The notes: generated by a model not told the origin, from the letters alone. DNA of 64,000 nt from Mycolicibacterium chubuense NBB4 (GCF_000266905.1 NC_018027.1:1302001-1366000); one strand, 5' to 3'. Shown: positions 38,598 through 49,780, counted from the stretch's first letter. Made by a program: numbers and translations.

Positions 38598-38764
38598 AAA
38601 CCCTCGTGGATCTCATGAACAAAACTTGTTGCGGAAGCCCTATTTCCTTGCGTGGCGGAGCGGTGCGGGTAGCTACCGATCTTGCTCCAATCCCGGATCC
38701 GTGGGGCAAAGGACCCCCAAGAAGTCAGTCGGCCTTGGGTCGGAGTCATCCCTGAACCAGACCA

Positions 38765-40210
38765 TCAGAAGCCTCTCCGAACCGTTTGCCCGGCTGCGAC
38801 AACCTCGTTGACGTATGTGGCGAGCAACGGGTCGGCCGCGGCAGGGACGAAACCGGTCGCCGAAATTTTTTCCAGGTCAAGAACGCTGTTACGCGGTCGG
38901 GGTGCAATGGGACCCGCAGCCGAGGCGAAGTACTCTGCGGTAGTAACTGCGGTGACGCGACTCGGGTCGTGTCCTGCCAAGACAAAGACTTTTCGGGCGA
39001 CGCCGGCCCATGACGTCGGCTCGCCGGAACAGGTGACGTTGTAAATGCCGTGTGGGGGCGCAGCTTCGACTAGGTGTCGGATCGCACGGGCCAGTTCTGA
39101 GGTGAATGTCAGCCGTCCGAATTGGTCGTCGACGACGGAGGGGTCGACACCGCGATCGGCCAGCGACATCATCGTGCGAACGAAATTGACGCCGTCGCCG
39201 ATGACCCACGATGTGCGCAAGACGTAATGCCGCGGGACGGTGGCTACGACGAAATCGCCCGCGGCCTTCGTCTGGCCATAAACACCTAGCGGACATACTG
39301 GATCGTTCTCGCGGTACGCCCGATCGGCGGAGCCGTCGAAGACGTAGTCACTGGAAATGTGGACAAGTGTCACGCCGTGCGCTCTGGCAATGCGGGCCAG
39401 CGCGGCGACGCCGCTCACGTTCGTAGTCCACGACTGTGAGCGTCCCTCCGCTGTCTCCGACGCATCGACAGCGGTGTAAGCGGCGGCGTTGACAATCACT
39501 CCATACTCGCGCCACTCTCGAGCTGAATCCAGATCAACCGACAGAAGGTCGATGTCGGTGCGATCGGCAAAGTCAATGTGCGTGGAATCGGCGTAGGAGT
39601 GCCGGAGCGCGCGCCCCAGCTGCCCATTAGCGCCCAAGACCAGCACTCTCTTCGGAGGGATCGAGGCGACAGCCGACAGATGTGGATGGGCCCGGTCTTT
39701 CGCCGACAACTCCGCGCGCTCAAGAGGGATGGGCCAGTTGATATCGATGTCCGGGTCGGCGAGATTCACAGAGGTGTACGCGCCGCTAGGCGAGTAGTGA
39801 TCGTTGACCAGGTAGGTGTACGCAGTATCCGGCTCAAGCGTCTGGAATGCGTTACCGACCCCTCGAGGCACGAACACGGCACGGGAGGGGTCAATCTCGG
39901 CAGTGAACGTGGTCCCGAAGCTTGGCCCGGTGCGGAGATCGATCCACGCGCCGAAGATCCGTCCGGTCGCGACGGACACGAACTTGTCCCACGGCTCCGC
40001 ATGTATACCGCGCGTGGTGCCAACCGCGTCATTGAACGAGACGTTGTTCTGCACGGGCCCGAAATCAGGCAAACCCGCAGCCATCATCTTCTCCCGCTGC
40101 CAGTTCTCCTTGAACCAACCGCGGTTGTCACCATGAACCGGTAGGTCGATCACCAGCAGACCTGGGATCGGAGTCGTTGAGGCGCGCAAGTCTTTACCGT
40201 ATGTGGTCAC
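38765..40210 (-). CDS. Fused dTDP-4-dehydrorhamnose 3,5-epimerase/reductase (RmlC-RmlD)
   Basis: 481 residues in two enzymes. Residues about 1-185 are RmlC: cupin fold with 'TTRGIHAEPWDKFVSV' carrying the catalytic histidine and 'VFVPRGVGNAFQTLE'. Residues about 188-481 are RmlD: NAD(P)-binding 'VLVLGANGQLGRAL', 'STDYVFDG'-like 'HISSDYVFDG', and catalytic 'YGQTKAAGD'. The last two steps of dTDP-L-rhamnose synthesis are thus on one chain. GTG 40210 chosen because the RmlC fold begins there; the longer frame runs into rmlB. A separate rmlD lies at 63642. Confidence 0.88.
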   Translation of the reverse strand: MTTYGKDLRASTTPIPGLLVIDLPVHGDNRGWFKENWQREKMMAAGLPDFGPVQNNVSFNDAVGTTRGIHAEPWDKFVSVATGRIFGAWIDLRTGPSFGTTFTAEIDPSRAVFVPRGVGNAFQTLEPDTAYTYLVNDHYSPSGAYTSVNLADPDIDINWPIPLERAELSAKDRAHPHLSAVASIPPKRVLVLGANGQLGRALRHSYADSTHIDFADRTDIDLLSVDLDSAREWREYGVIVNAAAYTAVDASETAEGRSQSWTTNVSGVAALARIARAHGVTLVHISSDYVFDGSADRAYRENDPVCPLGVYGQTKAAGDFVVATVPRHYVLRTSWVIGDGVNFVRTMMSLADRGVDPSVVDDQFGRLTFTSELARAIRHLVEAAPPHGIYNVTCSGEPTSWAGVARKVFVLAGHDPSRVTAVTTAEYFASAAGPIAPRPRNSVLDLEKISATGFVPAAADPLLATYVNEVVAAGQTVRRGF

Positions 40211-40226
40211 AGGATGTGCCCTCCGC

Positions 40227-42094
<1,868 letters not shown>

Positions 42095-42911
42095 AGTCCC
42101 TATCGTTGCACAGGACCGCCGCTTGGGCTGATAACTATCTGGCCAAGAGAGTCCTGGTCAGCGACCAGTGGCCCTGAACTGGGGCTTTGTTGACGGCGCG
42201 ATCGCTCTGAAAAGGGGGAGGAGCTCCGGAGGAGTGGATGTGGCTGGCATTCACGCACGGGAGGTCCTCGCGTCTCAAGGCGAGCGTCCGCAACAGCGTG
42301 TTTGCTCGCCGCCTGACGGCGGCTGCACGACCCGCGACGCCGGCGTCTCAGCTTGCTGAAAGGTGCAAACAAAGAAGCTTGATTCGACGGAACCCGTGCG
42401 CCATCGATGACTTAGCGGGTGGCCTTCAGCGAGGGTCCGGAAAACATTCTGCCTTGACATCGGTCCAGGGCGGCCTGATCTAACGAATCGACCTTCTGTC
42501 CTGCCAGGCCTGTTGTCCGAACGACCTGAGCCATGGCGTCCAACAGCCTGCGCATCAAGACCTTGGCCGATTCTAGTGCCGGTAAAACACTTCGAGGCCA
42601 CAACCTTGCTTGAGCTGGCTCGTCGCCTGACAACAACGTCTCAGGTCAGGACAACTGGTCGACAAACGGCCTCGATACCAACTTGTTCAATAGTCCTCAG
42701 GTGATCAGGGTCTGCAGCCCAGGTTGCTCAGGTGCCGGTTCGGGATCGCTCGCTCTCATACCTGCCGCCCGGTCGGGTTGGCTCTTAGACGGCCTGCGTC
42801 CCGGGTCGGCACCGTCAGCCGGGAGTGGCTGAAGAGAGGCCTGCAAAGCCGAAAGTTGGTGTGCCCTCCCGCTACTCATTCGTAGTAAAGCGCAAGGAGG
42901 AACACCACCCC
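42095..42911. other. Intergenic region with probable left part of an IS110 element
   Basis: About 815 bases without a convincing gene. The left part should hold the rmlA promoter. The right part, from roughly 42640 to 42911, precedes an IS110-type transposase and includes a strong ribosome-binding site (aaggagg, 42892-42898). IS110-group elements carry a structured non-coding RNA between left end and transposase start. Here tcccgg (42799-42804) can pair with ccggga (42819-42824), among other short hairpins. I could not locate the left end. Confidence 0.4.
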
Positions 42912-44024
42912 GTGACTGGAGTAATGCCCGCCGATCGTGTTGTGATCGCCGTTGATCCACACAAAGCATCATGGACCGCGGCCGCTGTCGACGCCGCGCT
43001 ACAACCCGTAGACGTCATCCGGGTGGACGCCAGCCCACAGGGTTATCGGCGGCTGCGGCGGTTCGCTCAACGCTGGAGCGACCCTGGCTGGGCTATCGAA
43101 GGTGCAGCCGGACTGGGCGCCCCACTGACCCAGCGGCTGCATGCCGACGGCATCGCCGTGACCGACGTGCCCGCCAAACTTGCCGCTCGAGTGCGAGTGC
43201 TCTCCACCGGGCATGGCCGCAAGACCGACGAGGCCGACGCGATCTCGGTCGGTATCGCGGCCCTGACTGCCACCCGGCTTCACACAGCGTCGGTTGACGC
43301 TGCCATCACCGCCCTGCGCGCCCTACTGGAACACCGCGAGGACCTGGTCAAAACGCGCACCCAAACCGTCAACCGGCTGCACGTACTGCTGACCCACCTC
43401 ACACCGTCAGGAGCTGCGCGTGGTCTGACGGCTGACCGGGCCGCGGACATCCTGCGCCAGATCCGGCCCCGAGAGCCCGCACTCAAGACGCTGCGCAGCC
43501 TGGCCGCTGACCTCGTCGCCGAGATTCGCGCACTGGACCGTCGCATCGCGAAAGCCGCCGGCGACATCGCAGCCGCCGTCGAATTGTCGGGAACCACCCT
43601 CACCGAGCTCAGCGGCATCGGGATCCTCAACGCCGCCAAGATCGTGGCCCGCGTCGGCACCGTTCACCGCTTCCGCTCAGCCGACGCGTTCGCCACCTAC
43701 ACCGGTGCTGCACCCATCGCAGCCTCCTCCGGCGATGTCACTCGCCATCGCCTCTCCCGCGCCGGTGACCGTCAGCTCAACTGCTGCCTGCACACGATGG
43801 CCATCACCCAGATCGCCCGTGATACCCCTGGGCGGGACTACTACCGACGAAAACGAGCCGCCGGGAAGAGCCACCGAGAAGCGTTGCGCTGCCTCAAACG
43901 ACGCCTCTCCGACGTGGTTTACCGACAACTGATCCGCGACGCGGCCAGACTTGGGGCAGGCCCGGGAGGACACTCGGGGGCGACTCCAATATCCAGCGCG
44001 GCCAGCTCAAACCCCGCATGCTGA
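42912..44024 (+). CDS. IS110-family transposase (DEDD)
   Basis: 370 residues. The N-terminal RuvC-like domain has 'VVIAVDPHKASWTAAAVD' (first catalytic Asp), 'WAIEGAAGLG' (Glu) and 'GRKTDEADAISVG' (Asp-Glu-x-Asp). The C-terminal Tnp domain has 'LTELSGIGILNAAKIVARVG', 'FATYTGAAPIAASSG' with the serine, and 'RHRLSRAGDRQLNCCLH'. These enzymes use a bridge RNA to pair target and donor. GTG 42912 chosen for the upstream aaggagg. Gene appears intact. The right end probably lies near 44090 (cttgacacagag). It separates the rml operon from the phosphatase gene. Confidence 0.88.
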   Translation: MTGVMPADRVVIAVDPHKASWTAAAVDAALQPVDVIRVDASPQGYRRLRRFAQRWSDPGWAIEGAAGLGAPLTQRLHADGIAVTDVPAKLAARVRVLSTGHGRKTDEADAISVGIAALTATRLHTASVDAAITALRALLEHREDLVKTRTQTVNRLHVLLTHLTPSGAARGLTADRAADILRQIRPREPALKTLRSLAADLVAEIRALDRRIAKAAGDIAAAVELSGTTLTELSGIGILNAAKIVARVGTVHRFRSADAFATYTGAAPIAASSGDVTRHRLSRAGDRQLNCCLHTMAITQIARDTPGRDYYRRKRAAGKSHREALRCLKRRLSDVVYRQLIRDAARLGAGPGGHSGATPISSAASSNPAC

Positions 44025-44264
44025 CGCTTCGGACGAGTCACTTCCCGGGCCTACCAGCAGCCACCCTACAACCGACCCCGATTCCGGGCTCTTGACACAG
44101 AGAGGCGCCGTCTAGCCTGCGTCGCCCCGAGCGAACATTGTCACCCCCATGAGATCGCGCGCCGCCGTGCAGCAGGCGCGGCAGGATATCGGTGGCTGCA
44201 GGAGACGGTAGTGTAAACAAACCCAATAAGGGCGCTAAGTTCGCCGTTATCTCGGAGGTCTGCC

Positions 44265-44801
44265 CTGCATCTCCTGTTCGTTTGCACTGGAAATATCTGC
44301 CGATCGCCGATGGCGGAGCGGTTTGCCATTGCTTACAGCGCACAGCTCAAGCTTGCAAACTTCTCAGCCTCGAGTGCCGGAATCCGCGCCGTGGTCGGCC
44401 ATGCGATTCATCCGTCCGCCGCACTCGTACTCGAAAGTCTCGGGGGGGACGCGTCGAGCTTCGCCGCGCGTCAGTTCATTCCGACGATGGCTGCCGACGC
44501 GGATCTCATCCTCACGATGACAACGGCGCATCGTGACGCCGTCCTAGAACTTGCCCCACGCGCACTGCATCGTACATTTGTCTTGGCTGAAGCCGCGAGA
44601 CTCGCTAGTGAAGGCGGTGCTGCCACCGTCGCGGACCTCTCCCACCTTCGCGCGCAGTTCCCGTCAGATAGCATCGCCCAGATATCGGACCCGATCGGCC
44701 AGAGTATCGAGGTCTTCGAGACTGTGGGTGCGCAGATCGCTGATCTGTTACAACCGCTTATCGGTCTGTGTAGCCGTTCGGCGATGCCGAAAGAATCATA
44801 G
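44265..44801 (+). CDS. Low-molecular-weight protein tyrosine phosphatase, apparent CTG start
   Basis: 178 residues if initiated at CTG 44265. The signature P-loop 'FVCTGNICRSPMAERF' (nucleophile C7, R13) is encoded directly upstream of the first ATG (44310), so an ATG start would remove the active site. Between an in-frame TAA (44214) and 44310 there is no ATG, GTG or TTG, but ggagg at 44254-44258 is spaced six bases from the CTG. The general-acid Asp is in 'ISDPIGQS'. Such Wzb-type phosphatases dephosphorylate BY-kinases of polysaccharide systems, here presumably the set B kinase at 20017. Confidence 0.8.
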   Translation: MHLLFVCTGNICRSPMAERFAIAYSAQLKLANFSASSAGIRAVVGHAIHPSAALVLESLGGDASSFAARQFIPTMAADADLILTMTTAHRDAVLELAPRALHRTFVLAEAARLASEGGAATVADLSHLRAQFPSDSIAQISDPIGQSIEVFETVGAQIADLLQPLIGLCSRSAMPKES

Positions 44802-44985
44802 GTACCCCTCTGCTGCTTACGCCTCAGGAGGTTACGGTCCCTCAAGACTGTCCCTCGGCTCGGTCGAAAGCGTCAATAACGCTCGGGTAACGAGACCGTC
44901 ATGTTAAGTTGCTGAGCGAACTCCTGGCTCGGGTTGAGATGTGTGCAGGCTCTGGGATAAAGTTCCAGCGCAAGGGGGAGAACGT

Positions 44986-46488
44986 GTGGGGGAACACATG
45001 ACTGCGGTCAACGATCGGCTGGATATTTCAGCAAACATCGTTCCGATTCCAACCAAGATTCCTGCGTGGCAACGGGGATATTCCCGTCGGCTCGTGGCAA
45101 TTGACCTGCTCGGAGTCATGCTTGCTGTCGGATTGGCGCAGTGGTTGCGCTTCGGGGGACTGACTGGCGACATGGAGACCAACCGATACCTCGGCTATCC
45201 CGTGGTTTCGGTCGCCATTGCAGTGATCTGGATGGTCGTCCTTACTATCAACCACTCGCGGTCGCCGAGGATCATCGGCTCGGGTGCCGAGGAGTACCGC
45301 CGAGTGTTGCTCGCGACTCTCGCGGTCTTTGGTGGCGTGGCGATCGTTTCAATGCTGTTCAAACTCGAGATCGCTCGTGGCTATCTGATGATCGCGTTGC
45401 CTGCCGGCATTGCGCTCTTGGTCTTACTCCGGTGGGTGGCGCGCCAGGTTGTCGTCCGGGTGCGTCAGAAGTACGGACGCTGCATTACGCGCGTCCTTGT
45501 TGTCGGGAGCGCCCCAGCGGTTCGTGATCTCACGACGTCGTTGCATCGAGAGCCGAGGTCCGAGTACGAGGTGGTTGGCGCCTGCATTCCAGGTCCCATC
45601 CCCAGGACGAAGATCGACGTTCCGGGCGTCGGCGCGATCCCGACCTTCGGTGACGAGTCGAATGTCGTCGGTGCCGTGACTGCCACAAATAGCCATGCCG
45701 TCGCGGTCACGGCGACGGAGCGGCTTGATGGCCGCGGCATCCGCGACTTGTCGTGGGAGTTGGAGAAGCTCGAGATCGACCTCTTGGTTGCGCCTGGCGT
45801 AGTCGATATCGCCGGGCCGCGGCTACAGATGCGCCCCGTCGCCGGCCTTCCGCTGATCCATGTGGAGAAGCCGCAGTACCACGGGGCCAAGCGCTTTCAG
45901 AAGCGCCTCTTCGACATCCTTTTCTCCAGCGCCGTGCTGTTGTGCGGCTCGCCAATCTTGATCGCTGTCGCGCTCGCCGTGAAGCTGACCAGTAAGGGTC
46001 CGATCTTTTACCGCCAGGAGCGCATCGGTCTCGATGGCCATCCCTTCTGCATGATCAAGTTCCGCACCATGGTCGACGGCGCGGACAAGATGGTCGACAA
46101 GCTCTCCGCTCTCAACGAGAGTGACGGTGGGGTGCTCTTCAAGATTCGCGAGGATCCGCGGGTTACTTCCGTTGGAAAGATCCTGCGCAAGTACAGCATT
46201 GACGAGTTGCCGCAGTTCATCAACGTCCTCAAGCGCGACATGAGTGTCGTCGGACCACGTCCGCCTCTGGCGAAAGAGGTCAAGTCCTACGACGACTACG
46301 CCAAGCGGCGCCTGCTCGTCCGCCCGGGCATCACCGGCCTGTGGCAGGTGAGCGGACGCTCCGACCTGTCGTGGGAGGACTCGGTGCGCCTCGACCTCTT
46401 CTACGTCGAGAACTGGTCGATGATTTCCGACCTCATCATCGCCGTGAAGACCGTCAAGGCGATGCTCGGTCACTCCGGCGCTTACTGA
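44986..46488 (+). CDS. Polyprenyl-phosphate sugar-1-phosphate transferase (initiating enzyme)
   Basis: 500 residues. Four or five N-terminal helices and a CoA-binding-like domain ('RVLVVGSAPAVRDL') precede the catalytic bacterial sugar transferase domain: membrane helix 'FDILFSSAVLLCGSPILIA', 'SKGPIFYRQERIGLDG', 'IKFRTMV', 'YSIDELPQFINVLKRDMSVVGPRP' and 'VRPGITGLWQVSGRS'. It loads the first sugar-1-phosphate (WbaP/CpsE type) onto the lipid carrier. GTG 44986 follows caagggggag at good spacing; ATG 44998 is an alternative. Paralogous to the protein at 47438. Confidence 0.9.
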   Translation: MGEHMTAVNDRLDISANIVPIPTKIPAWQRGYSRRLVAIDLLGVMLAVGLAQWLRFGGLTGDMETNRYLGYPVVSVAIAVIWMVVLTINHSRSPRIIGSGAEEYRRVLLATLAVFGGVAIVSMLFKLEIARGYLMIALPAGIALLVLLRWVARQVVVRVRQKYGRCITRVLVVGSAPAVRDLTTSLHREPRSEYEVVGACIPGPIPRTKIDVPGVGAIPTFGDESNVVGAVTATNSHAVAVTATERLDGRGIRDLSWELEKLEIDLLVAPGVVDIAGPRLQMRPVAGLPLIHVEKPQYHGAKRFQKRLFDILFSSAVLLCGSPILIAVALAVKLTSKGPIFYRQERIGLDGHPFCMIKFRTMVDGADKMVDKLSALNESDGGVLFKIREDPRVTSVGKILRKYSIDELPQFINVLKRDMSVVGPRPPLAKEVKSYDDYAKRRLLVRPGITGLWQVSGRSDLSWEDSVRLDLFYVENWSMISDLIIAVKTVKAMLGHSGAY

Positions 46489-46602
46489 CATCAAGGTTCT
46501 GTTCGCTGCACGCCAACGCGATGGCTCACGAGTTGGCCAGGCGGTCAAAATTAACGCGCAGACAGGCGTCCAACACTGCGCACTTCCGATAACCTCCTGT
46601 GG

Positions 46603-47319
46603 GTGACGACTTTGCTGCCCGGGTTCGACGAATCGCTCAACCGCGCGCTCGAGGAATGCGCGCGCGAGGCGGGCGAGGATGTCGACACCTATGTGGTCCG
46701 CGCGGTCGCATCGCAGATGCTGGCCGACCTGATGCGCGCCGAAAATCCCCTTGCCAAGGACCTGCTCAATCGGTTTTCGGTTTCGGGAGTGTTCACATCG
46801 AGTGGGATGCCGAATGTGACGGCGGTGGTGAACGACCCCGACCGTCTCAACGCGCTCTATGCCACCGGGCTTCTCGATTCGCCGCCGGAACAGATCTACG
46901 ACCGAATCACCCGTGCGGCCGCCGACGCCCTCGACGCCCCGTACTCCGCGGTATCGCTGGTCGATGTCGACCGCCAGTTCTTCAAGAGCACGGCAGGTAT
47001 GGATATCGGTGGTGGGGAAAGGCAAACGCCACTGGATCAGTCCGTCTGCCAATACGCAGTGGCTAATGGATCTCCGCTGGTGCTCGAAGACGCCCGCAAC
47101 GATCCTATTTTCAAGAACCATCCCGTCGTTCGCAGCGGCGCGGTCGTCGCCTATCTCGGTATTCCCTTGATGGATCACACCGGCCATGCCATCGGCACGC
47201 TGTGTGTGTTCGACAACAAGCCACGGTTGTGGAGCACGGGCCATGTGCAGGTTCTCGGAGATCTCGCCGCGCTCGCGGCCGAGCGGATCTTCGGTTCCGC
47301 GTCGGGTCGAGCCAGCTAA
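46603..47319 (+). CDS. GAF-domain protein
   Basis: 238 residues. A helical N terminus of about 80 residues ('LPGFDESLNRALEECAREAG') is followed by a GAF domain from about 90: 'ALDAPYSAVSLVDVDRQFFKS', 'QSVCQYAVANGSPLVLEDARN' and 'AYLGIPLMDHTGHAIGTLCVFD'. GAF domains bind small ligands or sense redox. With no attached kinase or cyclase output, it may regulate by protein contact. Located between the two initiating transferases, same strand, 115 and 119 bases from them. GTG start. Confidence 0.75.
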   Translation: MTTLLPGFDESLNRALEECAREAGEDVDTYVVRAVASQMLADLMRAENPLAKDLLNRFSVSGVFTSSGMPNVTAVVNDPDRLNALYATGLLDSPPEQIYDRITRAAADALDAPYSAVSLVDVDRQFFKSTAGMDIGGGERQTPLDQSVCQYAVANGSPLVLEDARNDPIFKNHPVVRSGAVVAYLGIPLMDHTGHAIGTLCVFDNKPRLWSTGHVQVLGDLAALAAERIFGSASGRAS

Positions 47320-47437
47320 GCCCTCCGCAGCCAGCAACACCGATTTCCAATCCTTTCGCGGGATCGAGGGCAAATCCCACTGCCGCGCCAGCGGGTCGGC
47401 TTAAAGTGATTGCTGAAACTATCCGGGGGATCACCGC

Positions 47438-48976
47438 ATGCAGCTAGACCTCGAGGCGGCCAGTCACACGCCGAGTAGCCGGCCGACGGTGCCGCGGCTG
47501 CATGCGGCGACCCAACCCGCCGCTGCTCAGACCGCGCCCTGGACCCGTTTCGTCGACTACCTCCGCGCTGAATCCGGGTACGTCGCCCTCACCGTCGGAC
47601 TCGACGTCTGGGCGGCGTTCTGGTCGGTGCTGTTCGCCCAGTGGTCCATCACCGGGAACGACTCGCGCGGTGTCTACGGATGGTCCTGGGCTTTCGTGCC
47701 GATTCTCGTGATCATCCTGTCGACGCGGTCGCTGTACAAGCGCAGACTCAGTCACCGGTTCCTCGATGAGTTCGAGCCCGTGGAGACCTCCATCGCGGTG
47801 GCGTCGCTGTTCTTGTTGGCCCTCATGACGTGGTGGGTGATCCCTCAGTTCCCGGCCGGCACCGTGCTTCCCGAATACGTCCGGCCCAGCGAGATGATGC
47901 TTCGCGTCTGGCTCTGGGCTGCCTTCCTGGTTCCCCTGGTGCGCCTCGCCCGGTCGATGGCGCAGCGCTATCTCCGGCGCAAGCACAACTTCGGGGTACC
48001 GGCGCTGATCGTCGGCTCCGGCCCGGTGGCCCACCAACTGCTGACCCGGATGCGTCAGGTGCCCGACTACGGTCTACGCCCGGTCGGTCTGCTCGACGAC
48101 CAGCGTCCCGTCGAGGCCGAGATGCTCGAGGCGCCCTACCTCGGGACGACGGACAACCTCGAGGTCATCGCACGAGCCCGCGGCGCCGAAGAACTGATCA
48201 TCGCGCCGTCGACTATCCCCGACGAACAGCTGGCCCACACCGCTCAGCTGGCCCAAAACCTCGGGATGCGGGTGCGGGTCGTGCCACGGCTGATGGACGC
48301 CGTCGGCGGGGGAGCGACGGTCGAGCACCTGGGCGGCATCCCGCTGATGGTGCTCTGCCACACCGATCCCAAGGGATGGCAGTTCACCATCAAACACGTG
48401 ATGGACCGCACCGTCGCCGCGGTGGGTCTGCTGATGATCTCGCCGGTGTTTCTCACGCTCATGCTTCTGGTCAGGTTCAGCTCACCGGGCCCGATCTTCT
48501 TCGGGCAAGATCGCATCGGTCGCGACGGCAAGGTCTTCCAGTGCCTGAAGTTCCGGAGCATGCGTCCGGTGGACCCGGACGCGACGCACTTCGAGTTGAA
48601 GGACGGGGCAGCGCCCGGTGGCGTCGAAGGCGAGGACCGCCGCACCCGAATCGGCAAGATCATGCGCAAGACCTCGCTCGACGAACTGCCCCAGCTGCTC
48701 AACGTGCTGCGCGGCGACATGAGCCTCGTCGGTCCGCGCCCCGAGCGACCCGAGTTCGTCGAGTTGTTCGAAATGCAGATACGGCGCTACGGCGACCGGC
48801 ACCGGGTCAAGGCCGGCATGACCGGGTGGGCGCAGGTGCACGGTCTGCGCGGACAGACCTCGATCGCCGACCGCGCCGAGTTCGACAACTACTACATCGA
48901 GAACTGGAACATCCTCCTCGACGTCAAGATCCTGCTGCTGACCGTGCTGGCAGTGCTCCGCAGCGCCGAGGACTGA
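47438..48976 (+). CDS. Second polyprenyl-phosphate sugar-1-phosphate transferase
   Basis: 512 residues. N-terminal helices ('GYVALTVGLDVWAAFWSVLF'), a nucleotide-binding-like middle ('GVPALIVGSGPVAHQLL'), and the C-terminal catalytic domain: 'HVMDRTVAAVGLLMISPVF', 'GPIFFGQDRIGRDGKVFQCLKFRSMR', 'TSLDELPQLLNVLRGDMSLVGPRPERPEF' and 'VKAGMTGWAQVHGLRGQTS'. The catalytic domain differs from the first copy in its acceptor-side motifs, so the first sugar may differ. Its codons are strongly GC-biased, suggesting it is older in this genome than the 18-42 kb genes. Confidence 0.9.
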   Translation: MQLDLEAASHTPSSRPTVPRLHAATQPAAAQTAPWTRFVDYLRAESGYVALTVGLDVWAAFWSVLFAQWSITGNDSRGVYGWSWAFVPILVIILSTRSLYKRRLSHRFLDEFEPVETSIAVASLFLLALMTWWVIPQFPAGTVLPEYVRPSEMMLRVWLWAAFLVPLVRLARSMAQRYLRRKHNFGVPALIVGSGPVAHQLLTRMRQVPDYGLRPVGLLDDQRPVEAEMLEAPYLGTTDNLEVIARARGAEELIIAPSTIPDEQLAHTAQLAQNLGMRVRVVPRLMDAVGGGATVEHLGGIPLMVLCHTDPKGWQFTIKHVMDRTVAAVGLLMISPVFLTLMLLVRFSSPGPIFFGQDRIGRDGKVFQCLKFRSMRPVDPDATHFELKDGAAPGGVEGEDRRTRIGKIMRKTSLDELPQLLNVLRGDMSLVGPRPERPEFVELFEMQIRRYGDRHRVKAGMTGWAQVHGLRGQTSIADRAEFDNYYIENWNILLDVKILLLTVLAVLRSAED

Positions 48977-49124
48977 GCTCCGCGCGATTTGCGGAACTGA
49001 CCTGGGGGCGGGGCTGACCGGTGCGCGTAAGTAGCTGAGCGACTGCACTATTCGCATTCACTTGGCAAATGCTGGGGGAATGCGTTAAATTTGCTGCGGG
49101 GAGCTTGGTCAGTCGGGGGTTGCT

Positions 49125-49778
49125 GTGCATGATCAACCGGCACACGTGGGGTTGATTCCCGACGGGTTGCGGCGCTGGGCACATACGAACGGCACCACGT
49201 TGGCCGATGCGTACCTGCGGGGCGCGGCGAAGGTGGTCGAAATCGTGTCGACGCTGCAGCACCGCGGGGTGCAGACCGTGTCGGTGTACAACCTCAGCCG
49301 TGCGAATCTTGCACGGCGCGACGATGAACTCGACGCGGTGTATGCGGCGTCGATCCACTTCTTCACCACGCTGATCCCCAACCACTTCGACCCCGCGGTC
49401 TGCAGCCTGCGCCTGCACGGCGACCGGAATGTGCTGCCGCAGCGCTATCTTGCTGCCGCCGAGGCGTGCGAATCGCTCATGCGCGGGCCCGACTTCCGGA
49501 TCAACATCCTGGCGGCCTATGACGCCTACGACGAACTGCGCGCCGCGCACCGGCGCGGGCAGCGCGACGGGTGCGACATCGGCAAGGCGTTCGACATCGA
49601 CGACGTCGACCTCGTCATCCGCACCACGCCGGAGCCGCTGCTCAGCGGATTCCTGCCGCTGCAAAGCCAATACGCGCAACTGATCTTCCTGTCCACACCG
49701 CTGAACGATCTGACGGTGCAGGACATCGACGACTTCATCGCGCAGCACCGACGCTTTCCCCAGCTTCGTGGTCGGTGA
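49125..49778 (+). CDS. Divergent cis-prenyltransferase (UppS-family) homologue
   Basis: 217 residues, aligned by eye with undecaprenyl diphosphate synthases over the whole length ('VGLIPDGLRRWAHTNG', 'DLVIRTTPEPLLSGFLPLQSQYAQLIFL'). The DGNGRWA motif is DGLRRWA (first Asp kept, Asn lost), the usual GHxxG becomes YLRGA, the late RxxxRxS loses its second Arg, and the metal-binding Glu of 'YAEL' is Gln. Several substrate and Mg contacts are therefore missing. It may make a different short prenyl chain, or act as a non-catalytic partner. Two bases before the FAD oxidoreductase gene, so the pair is co-transcribed. Confidence 0.8.
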   Translation: MHDQPAHVGLIPDGLRRWAHTNGTTLADAYLRGAAKVVEIVSTLQHRGVQTVSVYNLSRANLARRDDELDAVYAASIHFFTTLIPNHFDPAVCSLRLHGDRNVLPQRYLAAAEACESLMRGPDFRINILAAYDAYDELRAAHRRGQRDGCDIGKAFDIDDVDLVIRTTPEPLLSGFLPLQSQYAQLIFLSTPLNDLTVQDIDDFIAQHRRFPQLRGR

Positions 49779-49780
49779 TC

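Noticed and set aside
42275..42636. Minus-strand frames between rmlA and the IS110 element
   Set aside because: Short, overlapping, and without recognised motifs; possibly relics, but nothing to support a gene.
44310..44801. ATG start for the tyrosine phosphatase
   Set aside because: It would remove the catalytic Cys and Arg loop encoded just upstream in the same frame behind a good ribosome-binding site.
45823..47373. 516-codon minus-strand frame across the sugar transferase and GAF genes
   Set aside because: It covers two clearly real plus-strand genes and their spacer, and has shadow composition rich in Arg, His and Asp.
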